From an uncultured Eubacteriales bacterium (lineage in GTDB: Bacteria; Bacillota; Clostridia; Lachnospirales; Lachnospiraceae), in NCBI GenBank assembly GCA_900315425.1, contig OMZA01000005.1, positions 6,411-70,410 on the forward strand: DNA of 64,000 nucleotides. The letters run 5' to 3'. The notes under the pieces were generated by a model. It was not told the origin of the DNA and ran no database searches. It saw only the letters and a program-made list of their open reading frames with translations. The position numbers were made by a program, and so were the translations under genes. Shown one piece after another: positions 12,045-21,081 of the stretch (position 1 is its first letter; every line of letters starts with the position of its first letter).

Positions 12045-13097
12045 CTAGACATTTTCCACCTGATAACCTGCGGCTTTCAGCAATCTGTTCATTATTGCTC
12101 CACCTAATTCTTTTGTGTTAAATGTCTCCCCTAGTATATAATCAACTTCCTTATCATCAAAATCTCTTAATATTCTATAGAGATTGTGAGAAATGGTTAT
12201 CTCATTTTGTCTTGTACCAATGGATTCTACATCTCCATATTGGTATCTTTGTCTTGTTTCATCACTACAAATTATTCCAACAGTATAACCTTTATCTATG
12301 TAATCCTTTGCCCTTTTATTAATAGCCTTTATAACATTTTCAATGTCACCATCATACATGGTAAAATCCGCCTTTGGCGCATAATGCTTATACTTCATGC
12401 CTGGTGCCTTAGGATGTGAATTCTCATCCATCGGACCAAGGATTGCCTTGTCTATAGCAACTTCACCTACTACATTTTCCAGCATACTTTTGTTGATATA
12501 CCCAGGTCTTAAAATCATTGGAATCTCTCCTGTGACATCTACTATGGTTGACTCGATTCCAATTCCCACTGCTCCACCGTCTAATATCATGGATATTCTT
12601 CCATTCATATCATCCATTACGTGATTAGCTGTAGTTGGAGATGGTCTTCCTGACGTATTAGCCGATGGTGCCGCTATTGGAACCTTTGCCGCATCAATCA
12701 TGGCAAGAGCCACTGCATTGTCCGGCATTCTAATAGCCACTGTATCCAATCCACCTGTGGTTCCATCCGGCACCGTATCCTTCTTTTTGAAAATCAGTGT
12801 CAATGGTCCCGGCCAGAACTTTTCCATTAAAAGTCTAGCTTTCTCAGGAATCTCTTTTACTAATGGTTCAAGCTGTTCCTCCTTAGAAATATGCACTATT
12901 AAAGGATTGTCCGAAGGTCTTCCCTTAGCTTCATATATCTTTGCTGAAGCCGATTCATCTAATGCATTAGCCCCAAGACCATATACCGTCTCTGTAGGAA
13001 ATGCCACCATTTCTCCTCGTCTCAGAATTTCTCCAGCCATTTCCATGACTGAATAATCAATATTATCCTTATCTATTTTTTTTAAAATAGTATTCAT
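12045..13097 (-). CDS. tsaC: L-threonylcarbamoyladenylate synthase (Sua5/YwlC type)
   Basis: It makes threonylcarbamoyl-AMP from threonine, bicarbonate and ATP for the t6A37 modification of tRNAs. An N-terminal YrdC domain (FPTETVYGLGANA, SANTSGRPSPTTA) spans about residues 20-210. The linker APGMKYKHYAPKADF leads to a C-terminal Sua5 domain, giving 350 residues, the long Sua5 form rather than short TsaC. It lies 46 nt after the GH18 gene and 34 nt before the phosphatase homologue. An AAGAAGG site precedes the ATG. Confidence 0.92.
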   Translation of the reverse strand: MNTILKKIDKDNIDYSVMEMAGEILRRGEMVAFPTETVYGLGANALDESASAKIYEAKGRPSDNPLIVHISKEEQLEPLVKEIPEKARLLMEKFWPGPLTLIFKKKDTVPDGTTGGLDTVAIRMPDNAVALAMIDAAKVPIAAPSANTSGRPSPTTANHVMDDMNGRISMILDGGAVGIGIESTIVDVTGEIPMILRPGYINKSMLENVVGEVAIDKAILGPMDENSHPKAPGMKYKHYAPKADFTMYDGDIENVIKAINKRAKDYIDKGYTVGIICSDETRQRYQYGDVESIGTRQNEITISHNLYRILRDFDDKEVDYILGETFNTKELGGAIMNRLLKAAGYQVENV

Positions 13098-13143
13098 TTT
13101 AAAGCCTTCTTTTTATTACTGGTTATGAACATAGTCGATGTTG

Positions 13144-14919
13144 TTAGTTGGTGTATTTAATAATTGTATTCCAGATATTTACATCTTCCAGTCCCAATCT
13201 CCATACTGCAATTCCCGCAATATTGTACTGTTCTATTAACTGTAGTTTTGCTTCTATAGAAGCAGCATCTTCCACCCAGATTCTTACGATATTATCGCCT
13301 TCCTGATACTCTCCGTACTTCTGACCATACTCTTCAACCCAGGTTGCCTCAACTCCCTTAGACGCTAACAATTCCAGGTCTTTGCCCATTGGTAAAACAC
13401 CGGTCTCTATTACATTGTCCTGTCCGTCTACAGTAAAGCTTCTTGTATAAAATGGAATTCCACATACTATCTTTGAAGAATCCATTTGCTCTGTCATATA
13501 TTTGATTCCGTTAGAAACCCAGTTAAGAGAGGCCGTCGAGCCTGCCCCTGTGTCTACACTCATGTGCTCATCATAGCCCATCATTATCACATAGTCACAC
13601 ACTTCTCCTAACTTGCTGATTCCATATACGCCACAGAAATTGTTTCTTGTTTCCGGTACTTTTATATCCACAGAAAGAATGATTCCATTTATTCTACATT
13701 TTACAGATAACTCTCTCATGAACTGGATATATGCCTGAGAAGCTTCTTCTGTCAAATACTCTACGTCAATATTAATTCCATCTATTCCATACTGTATAGC
13801 TTCAGCCACCAAAGTATTTACGGCAGCATCACGTCTTGATGTGTGGGTAAATATCTCCGTGTCATTAGAATTCTCTGACTGATCATCCACCATGGCCCAT
13901 ACCTGTAGTCCAATGAGATGTGCCTGTTCTACATAAGTAGCATCTGCAAAACTAGATAATCCACCTTCATTTCCCTCAAATCTATACCATGTTGGAGAAA
14001 CCACATTAAGTCCCTTTGCATTGGTAACGTTATTTATAAGATTACCGCCACCTTTTACACTTATCTGATCCCATCCAAGACTTATTGTCTTATCCAGACT
14101 GATTCTGGTATACTCTGGCGCAACATAGGTGGATACAGTAGTCTCTGTCTTCTTACCGCTTATTTCATCTGATTTTACATATCCAAACCATCCATCAGCT
14201 GTAGCAACTTCACTGAATCCCTTTGATGTTCCAAGAATTTTAACCTTTGTCTTTGCTGTGGCGCTATATACTATGTCCGCCTTGATATCAGCCTTTTCTC
14301 TTATCTTAATATTCTTATTGATTGTACCAACATTTTCTTCACCATAACTTGTCTTTATGACAACTCTATTAGGTGTCTGATAATATGCACATTCAAATGC
14401 TGTATATTCCTTTATGAAATCAGCTGCTATATAGACTGTATTCCCTTTGGTTTTTACAACCTGGTAATCCACGGTCTTAGCTGAATTAGTGACTGTATAT
14501 TCTGTGGTTCCAACATGAGATCTTATAATATCCGTTGGAGTTGTCACTGACAAAATATTTTCAAAGTTATCCCAATAGAATTTATCATTAATATTTGCCT
14601 TTACAAACTCATATCTAAGATAAACTTTATCTCCCTCATACAAAGCCTTCTCATCTGCTATTATCTTGCCGTTTAAAACAATAGCCACGTCTGTGTCTGC
14701 AGCTATTCCATATCTTGCATTTATATCTTCTTGAGACATTACCTTCTTAGAAGGTGTATGTTTTTCAATGATGCTGCTTATTATACAAACTATAACAACA
14801 AAAACAACTACCAATCCCACTATTAATGCCGGTGGTATCTGCTTCTTCTTTCTACGTCTGTTCCTAGGATTATTACTTCTTGACGCATTATTCCTAGGTC
14901 TTCTATTCTCTTCGCTCAA
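13144..14919 (-). CDS. membrane-anchored GH18-family glycosidase with SH3-like domain
   Basis: The 591-residue protein has a basic N terminus, a transmembrane helix at about 27-49, a copper-amine-oxidase-N-like domain (about 65-190) and an SH3-like module (about 195-250, KIREKADIKADIVYSA). The C-terminal GH18 barrel starts near residue 270. The GH18 catalytic strand reads GIDGINIDVEYL, keeping the acid Glu of D-x-x-D-x-D-x-E, with Asn at one Asp position. Such proteins resemble YaaH/YdhD peptidoglycan N-acetylglucosaminidases, so cell-wall cleavage is the likely role. The start is TTG, preceded by AAGGAGGAG. A promoter with an extended -10 lies upstream at 14999-15027. Confidence 0.85.
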   Translation of the reverse strand: MSEENRRPRNNASRSNNPRNRRRKKKQIPPALIVGLVVVFVVIVCIISSIIEKHTPSKKVMSQEDINARYGIAADTDVAIVLNGKIIADEKALYEGDKVYLRYEFVKANINDKFYWDNFENILSVTTPTDIIRSHVGTTEYTVTNSAKTVDYQVVKTKGNTVYIAADFIKEYTAFECAYYQTPNRVVIKTSYGEENVGTINKNIKIREKADIKADIVYSATAKTKVKILGTSKGFSEVATADGWFGYVKSDEISGKKTETTVSTYVAPEYTRISLDKTISLGWDQISVKGGGNLINNVTNAKGLNVVSPTWYRFEGNEGGLSSFADATYVEQAHLIGLQVWAMVDDQSENSNDTEIFTHTSRRDAAVNTLVAEAIQYGIDGINIDVEYLTEEASQAYIQFMRELSVKCRINGIILSVDIKVPETRNNFCGVYGISKLGEVCDYVIMMGYDEHMSVDTGAGSTASLNWVSNGIKYMTEQMDSSKIVCGIPFYTRSFTVDGQDNVIETGVLPMGKDLELLASKGVEATWVEEYGQKYGEYQEGDNIVRIWVEDAASIEAKLQLIEQYNIAGIAVWRLGLEDVNIWNTIIKYTN

Positions 14920-14998
14920 ACTATTCTCCTCCTTGATAAGAATCGAAATAAATATTTATAAATAGCCTAGTTTACCTATTATTCTAAATAACTAAAGT

Positions 14999-15027
14999 AT
15001 TATACCACATTTCCTCAAGTTAGTCAT
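14999..15027 (-). promoter_or_regulatory. sigma-A promoter of the GH18 gene
   Basis: On the minus strand the -35 element ATGACT is followed by 17 nt and an extended -10, TGGTATAAT. The predicted transcription start is about 70 nt before the TTG start. It is probably also the entry point for the tsaC-to-atp run, because no terminator is visible downstream until past 186. Confidence 0.6.
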
Positions 15028-15067
15028 AGAATATATGGAGTTTCTACAAACATTTCATAAATTAATG

Positions 15068-15097
15068 AAAAGGTGTGACAAAAGCCACACCTTTTTC
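15068..15097. terminator. orphan terminator hairpin between divergent genes
   Basis: A 10-bp stem (AAAAGGTGTG with its complement) and an 8-nt loop carry T runs on both sides. It lies between GH18 (minus) and mecA (plus), which diverge, so it ends no annotated gene. It best fits the end of the short minus-strand unit starting near 15226. Confidence 0.7.
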
Positions 15098-15226
15098 TCT
15101 CTGATTTCGTGATATATTATTATTCTCTACCATCTTACAATGGCTATATATAATAAGTCAGACTTCCCACTTACTCCCCCTTTCTTTTGATTATTTATAC
15201 TCTTATCCTCCTTTCAAATTTCTATA
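15068..15226 (-). ncRNA. candidate small RNA or attenuated leader
   Basis: A promoter at 15233-15261 and the hairpin at 15068-15097 bracket about 160 nt with no convincing coding frame. The predicted RNA is purine-rich, with two Shine-Dalgarno-like stretches (AAAGGAGG and AAAGGGGGAG). The only small frame I see after them is an eight-codon GTG-initiated one. It is not an obvious SRP, 6S or tmRNA. It could be a trans-acting sRNA, or the leader of a longer GH18 transcript ended by attenuation. No long ORF lies in the 460 nt between GH18 and mecA. Confidence 0.35.
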
Positions 15227-15232
15227 TTTAAC

Positions 15233-15261
15233 ATTATAATATGTTGTTTCTAAATTTGCAA
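15233..15261 (-). promoter_or_regulatory. promoter of the orphan short transcript
   Basis: On the minus strand TTGCAA, a 17-nt spacer and a perfect TATAAT predict a start near 15226. It is one of the best promoter matches in the window, yet it leads only to a terminator hairpin about 130 nt downstream. Confidence 0.65.
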
Positions 15262-15301
15262 CCTTTTATTTTGTTACATAAAAATTAAACTAATCTATCT
15301 G

Positions 15302-15330
15302 TTGCCCCATTTTCCAATAATTGATACAAT
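15302..15330 (+). promoter_or_regulatory. likely mecA promoter
   Basis: TTGCCC, 17 nt, then TACAAT with an upstream TG (extended -10). The predicted start is about 42 nt before the mecA ATG. Confidence 0.5.
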
Positions 15331-15379
15331 AGTATCTAGATTTTTATTTACAGCTTGTTTACACAAGAAAGGAATTCTT

Positions 15380-15970
15380 ATGATAGTTAAAACTTTAGAT
15401 AAATCCAGAATCGTCTTCACCTTAACAACTCAAGAACTTGAAGACAGATCAATTCATTTAAGTACCTTTAGATATGGAACCAAAGAAGCTAATGATCTTT
15501 TTAAATCCATATTACAAATCGCAGAGAAGGATTTTCACTTTGAGGCTGACAACCAACAACTTCTTATTGAGGCTGTCCCTCTGCCAAAAAATGAGCTTAT
15601 GATTATAATCAGTAAGTCCACCACTTTTCCGGTTCTCAATCCAAATCATTCTGTTTTTGCAGATAACAGATATGACCAAAAGGATACTGAAGTTTCTTAC
15701 GTATTTAATGAACTTGATGATGTATTGGCTCTAGCCAACTCTTTTTCCACAATTCATGGAAGAAGCTCATTATATAGGTTCAATAACAAATATTATGTTG
15801 TTATATTCTATGACAATATGGATTATAAAGAACGATTATACTTAAATGATATGGCTTGCGAATACGGCAATCCAACCCAAGCCTACATTAGAAGTAAATT
15901 CTTAGAAAGAAATGGCGAAACCCTTATAAAATACGATGCCCTTAATAAAATGGCAGATATAAGAGAATAA
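15380..15970 (+). CDS. mecA: MecA-family adaptor protein for ClpC
   Basis: MecA proteins bring substrates (ComK in Bacillus) to the ClpCP protease. The N-terminal domain (MIVKTLDKSRIVFTLTTQEL) is the substrate-binding part. The C-terminal alpha/beta domain (about 110-190), containing the motif FNELDDVLALANSF, matches the ClpC-binding region. The 196-residue length is typical. The ATG at 15380 follows AGAAAGGA; an in-frame TTG 26 codons upstream falls in the -35 element and is rejected. The gene is monocistronic, ending at a strong hairpin. Confidence 0.88.
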   Translation: MIVKTLDKSRIVFTLTTQELEDRSIHLSTFRYGTKEANDLFKSILQIAEKDFHFEADNQQLLIEAVPLPKNELMIIISKSTTFPVLNPNHSVFADNRYDQKDTEVSYVFNELDDVLALANSFSTIHGRSSLYRFNNKYYVVIFYDNMDYKERLYLNDMACEYGNPTQAYIRSKFLERNGETLIKYDALNKMADIRE

Positions 15971-15973
15971 GAA

Positions 15974-16008
15974 AAACGCTGTCAAACATTTTGTTTGACA
16001 GCGTTTAA
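15974..16008. terminator. bidirectional terminator between mecA and the DUF1858 gene
   Basis: A near-perfect 14-bp stem (AACGCTGTCAAACA with its complement) and a 3-nt loop, flanked by A and T runs, serve the convergent plus-strand mecA and minus-strand gene. Confidence 0.85.
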
Positions 16009-16251
16009 TTATGCCTGTGCCTTATCTGTTTCATCTTCTACCCCAAGGGCTGAATGAAGATAATCATTTATGTCATCTACAAGCTCATCTGCATTAATTC
16101 CATGAACATATGCAGCTTCCTCTAATGTCTCACCCCATGAAGATGGACATCCAATACAATGCATTCCTGATCCTAAAAGAATAGGGACAATTCCCTCATC
16201 TATCTGGAGAAGATCGCTAATAATAATATTCTTGTTAACATAGTTTGCCAT
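16009..16251 (-). CDS. DUF1858 domain protein
   Basis: The 80-residue protein consists almost entirely of a DUF1858 domain, with the conserved C-x-x-C pair (GMHCIGCPSSWGETLEEAA). DUF1858 proteins accompany redox and iron-sulfur proteins in anaerobes; their biochemical role is unclear. The ATG lies 7 nt after GGAGG; a TTG two codons earlier is an alternative. It diverges from the ferredoxin gene. Its leader contains a small hairpin at about 16278-16303 just upstream of the ribosome site. Confidence 0.85.
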   Translation of the reverse strand: MANYVNKNIIISDLLQIDEGIVPILLGSGMHCIGCPSSWGETLEEAAYVHGINADELVDDINDYLHSALGVEDETDKAQA

Positions 16252-16328
16252 AATCAAACCTCCAATCTATAAAATATAAGGAGTATGCATAAGCACACAC
16301 CTTTAACTAACTCACTCTCTGATGTGCT

Positions 16329-16357
16329 ATTATATTACATCGTCTTTTTTTTTTCAA
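16329..16357 (-). promoter_or_regulatory. promoter of the DUF1858 gene
   Basis: On the minus strand TTGAAA, a 17-nt spacer and TATAAT give a predicted start near 16322 and a leader of about 70 nt. Confidence 0.65.
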
Positions 16358-16402
16358 GGCGTACTTGTTTTGTGTTAAATACATTTTTAATTAATAAACA
16401 TC

Positions 16403-16431
16403 TTGAACATGTAACGTTTTTGAGATAAAAT
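16403..16431 (+). promoter_or_regulatory. ferredoxin promoter
   Basis: TTGAAC, a 17-nt spacer and TAAAAT lie about 60 nt before the ferredoxin ATG. Confidence 0.6.
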
Positions 16432-16489
16432 ATCAATAAGATTTTTCGTAAAATCTAGTTAGTTGGACAGAATAAAGGAGGAAGTTATT

Positions 16490-16660
16490 ATGGCACATGT
16501 TATTAATGACGGTTGTTTAATGTGTGGCGCATGCGCTGGAACTTGCCCAGTAGGAGCAATTTCTGAAGGTGCTGATAAATATGTTATCGATCCTGATACA
16601 TGCATCGATTGCGGAGCTTGCGAGGGCGGATGCCCAGCTGGTGTTATTTCTGCAGAATAA
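16490..16660 (+). CDS. 2[4Fe-4S] clostridial-type ferredoxin
   Basis: This 56-residue low-potential electron carrier has two full cluster motifs: C9-x2-C12-x2-C15-x3-C19-P and, in the second half, CIDCGACEGGCP. The size is that of the classical clostridial ferredoxins. The ATG follows AAAGGAGG by 9 nt. A frame extending 9 codons upstream lacks support. It is monocistronic with its own promoter and a strong terminator. The likely partners are hydrogenase or pyruvate:ferredoxin oxidoreductase, outside the window. Confidence 0.95.
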   Translation: MAHVINDGCLMCGACAGTCPVGAISEGADKYVIDPDTCIDCGACEGGCPAGVISAE

Positions 16661-16708
16661 TTCACAGGTTTCACGCCAATTATTAAACATATGAAAAGTT
16701 AGGAAACA

Positions 16709-16744
16709 AAAAGCAACTATGATTAAATCATAGTTGCTTTTTTA
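16709..16744. terminator. bidirectional terminator between ferredoxin and pflA
   Basis: The stem AAAGCAACTATGAT with its complement, a 3-nt loop and a T6 run follow the ferredoxin gene. On the other strand the same hairpin lies just after the pflA stop. Confidence 0.85.
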
Positions 16745-16752
16745 TAATCATT

Positions 16753-17496
16753 TTATTTCACGATTCCAAGTATATCTTCTGCCTTTTTTACTTCCTCCTC
16801 AGTTGGTGTTGGCACTCCTTCAAGAGGATATTTAAGTCCCAATTCATCCCATTTTGGAAGGGCAAGGGTGTGATATGGTAATATCTCCACCTTAGTTACA
16901 GTCTTTAGCGAGTCTATAAATTCTTTCATTTCCTTAAGACCTTCTTCATCATCTGTAAGGCCCGGAACAAGCACGTGTCTTATCCACATTTCTTTACCTG
17001 TATCTGACAAATAGTTTGCCAAATCAAATATATTCTGATTGGTCTTTCCTGTGAGTTTGATATGCTTTTCCTCATCCATTTCTTTAAGGTCTAACATTAC
17101 CAAATCTGTGTATTTCATAAGCTCTTCAAACTTTGAGAAGAATGGCTCTTCTCTGGTAAATGGTTCTCCTGCTGTATCTATAACTGTCTGTACTCCATCT
17201 TTTTTAAGTTTTTTGAAAAACTCTATTAAGAAATCTATCTGAACAAGAGGCTCGCCACCGCTGACAGTTACTCCTCCATTATCTTTCCAATATGGCTTAT
17301 ATCTGATAACTTTATTGTAAAGGTCACCTAGACTCCATAATTCTCCACCTTCGTTGCATTTCCACGTCTCTGGGTTGTGGCAAAACTGACATCTCAGGTT
17401 ACATCCCTGTAAGAACACGACAAATCTTACACCGGGACCATCTACAAGACCGAATGTTTCAAATTTACTAACTCTGGCTTTTAATATTTCTGCCAT
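16753..17496 (-). CDS. pflA: pyruvate formate-lyase activating enzyme
   Basis: This radical-SAM enzyme abstracts hydrogen from the PflB glycine to create the glycyl radical. The [4Fe-4S] motif is C32-NLR-C36-QF-C39. Other family segments are GPGVRFVVFLQGC, VTVSGGEPL and the C-terminal EILPYHTLALPKWDELG. The 247 residues match the usual size. I chose the ATG at 17496 preceded by GGCAGGA; the longer frame runs into the intergenic hairpin. It lies downstream of pflB on the same strand. Confidence 0.95.
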   Translation of the reverse strand: MAEILKARVSKFETFGLVDGPGVRFVVFLQGCNLRCQFCHNPETWKCNEGGELWSLGDLYNKVIRYKPYWKDNGGVTVSGGEPLVQIDFLIEFFKKLKKDGVQTVIDTAGEPFTREEPFFSKFEELMKYTDLVMLDLKEMDEEKHIKLTGKTNQNIFDLANYLSDTGKEMWIRHVLVPGLTDDEEGLKEMKEFIDSLKTVTKVEILPYHTLALPKWDELGLKYPLEGVPTPTEEEVKKAEDILGIVK

Positions 17497-17546
17497 AATA
17501 ATCCTGCCTTTCTTCATCACTGACATTGATATTTTTTGCAAAATAT

Positions 17547-17591
17547 AAGCAGCTATGCACCAATCTAGATTCGATTACTACATAGCTGCTT
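17547..17591 (-). terminator. hairpin between pflB and pflA
   Basis: An 11-bp stem (AAGCAGCTATG with its complement) and a 23-nt loop are followed on the minus strand by ATATTTT. A partial terminator here would keep PflA well below PflB, which fits their catalytic ratio. The second part is inference. Confidence 0.6.
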
Positions 17592-17625
17592 TTTAATTCT
17601 TATAAATTATTCACTAAACTACAAA

Positions 17626-19869
17626 TTATAAGTGTGCATGGAATGTTCTTGAGATAACGTCTTCCTGCTGCTCTCTTGTAAGGTTGATGAACTTAACAGC
17701 GTATCCTGATACACGGATTGTGAAGTTAGCATACTCTTCTTTCTCTGGATGTTCCATAGCATCTTTAAGTTTTTCAATACCGAATACGTTTACGTTAAGG
17801 TGATGTGCACCCTGATCGAAGTATCCATCCATTGACTGTACAAGATTTGTAATCTGCTCTTCTTCTGTATGTCCTAATGCATCTGGGTTAATTGTCTGTG
17901 TATTTGAAATTCCATCAAGAGACCACTTGTAAGGAATCTTAGCTACTGAGTTAAGAGATGCAAGTAATCCTGACTTCTCTGCTCCGTATGCTGGGTTAGC
18001 TCCTGGTGATAATGGCTCTCCTGCTTTTCTTCCATCTGGCATAGATCCTGTAGCCTTACCATAAACTACGTTAGATGTAATTGTAAGGATAGATGTTGTA
18101 GGCTCTGAATCTCTGTATGTATGATGTTTAGAAATCTTCTCGATGAATGTCTTAAGGAGCCATACACCGATTTCATCTGCTCTATCATCATCGTTACCGT
18201 ATCTTGGGAAATCTCCCTCAACTTCGTAATCGATTGCAAGTCCGTCTTCATCTCTGATTGTCTTAACTTTAGCATATTTGATAGCTGAAAGTGAATCGAT
18301 AACATGTGAGAATCCTGCAATACCTGTTGCGAATGTTCTTCTTAAGTTTGTATCGATAAGAGCCATCTGTGCTGCTTCATAGTAATATTTGTCATGCATA
18401 TACTGGATAAGGTTAAGTGTATTTACATATACATCTGCTAACCAATCAAGCATCTTGTCATATTTAGCCATAACTTCATCATAATCAAGGTACTCTGAAG
18501 TAATTGGTACGTAAGCTGGTCCAACCTGATCTTTTGTCTTCTCATCAATACCACCGTTGATAGCGTAGAGAAGTGCTTTTGCAAGGTTTGCTCTAGCTCC
18601 GAAGAACTGGATTTCCTTACCTGTCTGTGTAGCTGATACACAGCAGCAGATTGCGTAATCATCGCCCCAGATTGGTTTCATAACATCATCATTCTCGTAC
18701 TGGATTGAACTTGTCTTGATTGAGATGTTAGCTGCATATCTTCTGAAGCTCTCTGGTAACTTAGAAGAGTAAAGTACTGTAATGTTTGGCTCTGGTGAAG
18801 GTCCCATGTTCTCTAATGTATGAAGAATACGGAAGTCTGTCTTTGTAACCATTGAACGTCCATCTACACCTGCACCTGCAAGGTCGATTGTTGCCCAAAC
18901 CGGATCACCTGAGAATAACTGGTTGTATGACTCGATACGAGCGAATTTAACCATTCTGAATTTCATTGTAATCTGATCGATAAGTTCCTGAGCCTCAGAC
19001 TCTGTAATTGTTCCGTTCTCTAAATCTCTCTGGATATAGATATCGAAGAATGTTGAAACACGTCCGATTGACATTGCTGCACCGTTCTGTGTCTTAATAG
19101 CTGCAAGATATCCGAAATATGTCCACTGTACAGCTTCCTGTGCATTCTTAGCTGGCTGAGAAATATCGAATCCGTAAGAAGCAGCCATTTCTTTCATAGC
19201 CTTTAATGCTTTGATCTGCTCTGCAACTTCTTCTCTAAGACGGATGTACTGATCTAACATATCACCGGCACCGATGTTTGCTTTATCATGTTCTTTTTCC
19301 TGGATAAGGAAATCGATACCGTAAAGAGCAATTCTTCTGTAATCACCTACGATACGTCCTCTACCATATGTATCAGGAAGTCCTGTTAAAATCTTGTTAT
19401 GACGACATTTCTTAATCTCTGGTGTGTAAACCTGGAATACTGCGTCACTGTGTGTTTTATGATATTTTGTAAAAATCTCATGAAGTTTCTCGCTTGGAGT
19501 ATATCCGTACATTTCGCATGACTGCTCTGCCATTCTGATTCCACCGAAAGGCATGAATGCTCTCTTAAGAGGTTTGTCTGTCTGAAGACCAACTATTTTC
19601 TCAAGATCTTTATCAAGATAGCCAGGCTCATGTGATGTGATAGAAGATACAATCTCTGTATCCATATCTAATACTCCGCCTTTAGCTCTTTCTTCTTTCT
19701 GTAATGCCTGAAGCTCTTCCCATAATTTGTCTGTTGCTTCTGTTGGGCCTGCAAGGAAGCTCTCATCACCATCATAAGGTGTGTAGTTGTTCTGAATGAA
19801 ATCTCTTACGTTGATTTCTTCTTTCCAAAGTCTTCCTTTGAATCCATCCCACTGATCAAAATTTACCAT
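17626..19869 (-). CDS. pflB: formate C-acetyltransferase (pyruvate formate-lyase)
   Basis: PflB cleaves pyruvate with CoA to acetyl-CoA and formate in fermentation. The 747-residue protein has the active-site cysteines within AICCCVSAT (about 406-409) and the C-terminal glycyl-radical motif RVSGYAV with Gly at about 722. The N-terminal [20 protein letters not shown] is typical. GAAGGAGG precedes the ATG. The gene is driven by a consensus promoter with a Rex-like operator in a leader of about 165 nt. pflA lies downstream past a hairpin. Confidence 0.97.
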   Translation of the reverse strand: MVNFDQWDGFKGRLWKEEINVRDFIQNNYTPYDGDESFLAGPTEATDKLWEELQALQKEERAKGGVLDMDTEIVSSITSHEPGYLDKDLEKIVGLQTDKPLKRAFMPFGGIRMAEQSCEMYGYTPSEKLHEIFTKYHKTHSDAVFQVYTPEIKKCRHNKILTGLPDTYGRGRIVGDYRRIALYGIDFLIQEKEHDKANIGAGDMLDQYIRLREEVAEQIKALKAMKEMAASYGFDISQPAKNAQEAVQWTYFGYLAAIKTQNGAAMSIGRVSTFFDIYIQRDLENGTITESEAQELIDQITMKFRMVKFARIESYNQLFSGDPVWATIDLAGAGVDGRSMVTKTDFRILHTLENMGPSPEPNITVLYSSKLPESFRRYAANISIKTSSIQYENDDVMKPIWGDDYAICCCVSATQTGKEIQFFGARANLAKALLYAINGGIDEKTKDQVGPAYVPITSEYLDYDEVMAKYDKMLDWLADVYVNTLNLIQYMHDKYYYEAAQMALIDTNLRRTFATGIAGFSHVIDSLSAIKYAKVKTIRDEDGLAIDYEVEGDFPRYGNDDDRADEIGVWLLKTFIEKISKHHTYRDSEPTTSILTITSNVVYGKATGSMPDGRKAGEPLSPGANPAYGAEKSGLLASLNSVAKIPYKWSLDGISNTQTINPDALGHTEEEQITNLVQSMDGYFDQGAHHLNVNVFGIEKLKDAMEHPEKEEYANFTIRVSGYAVKFINLTREQQEDVISRTFHAHL

Positions 19870-20017
19870 TTTGTAAATCCTCCTTCTTATACTTTTTTGC
19901 TTATCATTTGCAATTAAAATTTGATACTTAGTACTTTATATAATTTTAATAATAATGTGAACTGATGTAATTGACGTGTATCTGATGCGCTATATTATGT
20001 ATTCTCGTGTACACTCC

Positions 20018-20031
20018 GTTAATTCTTTAAC
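20018..20031. promoter_or_regulatory. Rex-like operator overlapping the pflB start region
   Basis: The 14-bp palindrome GTTAATTCTTTAAC matches the core of the clostridial Rex site (TTGTTAANNNNTTAACAA). It lies at about +6 to +19 relative to the predicted pflB start. Rex is the NADH-sensing repressor that controls pfl genes in other Firmicutes, such as Staphylococcus aureus. The outer TT/AA pairs of the consensus are not kept. Confidence 0.5.
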
Positions 20032-20043
20032 ATCTTTAATGAA

Positions 20044-20072
20044 ATTATATGGATTAAAAAATTCAATGTCAA
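20044..20072 (-). promoter_or_regulatory. consensus pflB promoter
   Basis: On the minus strand a perfect TTGACA, a 17-nt spacer and a perfect TATAAT, predicting transcription from about 20037. The 313-nt gap between pflB and the EamA gene holds this promoter, the operator, the pflB leader and a terminator-like hairpin. Confidence 0.85.
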
Positions 20073-20094
20073 GGCGTGGAATGTACTAATTGAA

Positions 20095-20156
20095 GTACAA
20101 AAAAATACATTATGCACTTTGCCCATTGTTATTGGGCTCATAGGCATTTTTTGTAC
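20095..20156 (-). terminator. hairpin after the EamA gene
   Basis: An imperfect long stem closed by GTACAAAAAA and its complement encloses a GCCCA/TGGGC apical stem. It begins 27 nt after the EamA stop and ends before the pflB -35 element. It probably separates the two transcription units. Confidence 0.5.
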
Positions 20157-20182
20157 CTGTTTTTGTGCAATTTTTCCATGTT

Positions 20183-21055
20183 CTATTTTTGTATATGAAC
20201 ATTGTAATACCACTTGGCAAATGCAGTGGTAATTATGATACCACAACCAAGAATTGACCATTTATCAGGAATTTCATCAAATACCAAAAAGCCCCATATA
20301 GAGGCAAATATTACCTGAGAGTAATCAAATACCGATATCTCCTTTGCCGGTGCAAACTTATATGCAGCGGTTATGGCAAACTGTGCAATGGCTGCCACTG
20401 TTCCGGCTCCTAAAAGGCACAGCAATTGTTTTGCCGTCATCGGTTGAAAGTTAATAGCGGAAAACGGTGCACATAAAAGACATGTAAATACCGAAAAGAA
20501 TGCCACTATTACCGGGCCTCTCTCTCCATGTTTTCCAAGTTTTCTAACAAATGTGTAGGCGATACCTGCTCCTAAGCCACTTAAAAGTCCAATGAATGCC
20601 GGTATGCTGGCAAGACCGGTCGTAGGCTTTACCACGAAAGCCGCCCCGATAAATGCAACTACTACTGCAAGAACTTCTACAATATTGGGAACTTCTGATA
20701 AAACAATAATAGAAACTATAATTGCAAAAAATGGAGACATTTTATTTAAAATATTAGAATCTGCAAGACCAATATGGTCAATAGCCCAAAAATTAAGGAT
20801 CATTCCCACTCCACCAAAGATGGATCTGGCAAACAATCCCGGAAGGCTTCCCTTCTTAATGTGAAACTTTTCCTCACTTCTGGCCAAGACAATAATAGCT
20901 ATTATTGCCGCAATGAAGTTTCTAAAAAAGGTCTTTTGCATTGTTGGTACATCACCTGCAAGTTTTACAAACAATGTCATTAAAGAAAAGAAAAATGAAT
21001 CTATTATAACAAGAATAATCCCTATGGTATGGGATGATAGCTTTGGTTTTTTCAT
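20183..21055 (-). CDS. EamA-family (DMT superfamily) transporter
   Basis: The 290-residue integral membrane protein has about ten predicted helices arranged as two EamA repeats (about 8-140 and 153-285). It includes the family-typical FFFSLMTLFVKLAG start and a second-repeat segment ending EIPDKWSILGCGIIITT. Members export amino acids or other metabolites; the substrate cannot be read from sequence. It lies 26 nt downstream of the Nudix gene, so the two form an operon. AAGGAG precedes the ATG. Confidence 0.85.
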   Translation of the reverse strand: MKKPKLSSHTIGIILVIIDSFFFSLMTLFVKLAGDVPTMQKTFFRNFIAAIIAIIVLARSEEKFHIKKGSLPGLFARSIFGGVGMILNFWAIDHIGLADSNILNKMSPFFAIIVSIIVLSEVPNIVEVLAVVVAFIGAAFVVKPTTGLASIPAFIGLLSGLGAGIAYTFVRKLGKHGERGPVIVAFFSVFTCLLCAPFSAINFQPMTAKQLLCLLGAGTVAAIAQFAITAAYKFAPAKEISVFDYSQVIFASIWGFLVFDEIPDKWSILGCGIIITTAFAKWYYNVHIQK

Positions 21056-21081
21056 AAAACACTTTACTCCTTGAATATGGA

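Noticed and set aside
15302..15379. 26-codon upstream extension of MecA
   Set aside because: The TTG start falls in the predicted -35 element and the real ATG has AGAAAGGA.
20019..20261. 80-codon minus-strand frame over the pflB promoter region
   Set aside because: It overlaps the end of the EamA gene, a hairpin and a consensus promoter, with no ribosome site.
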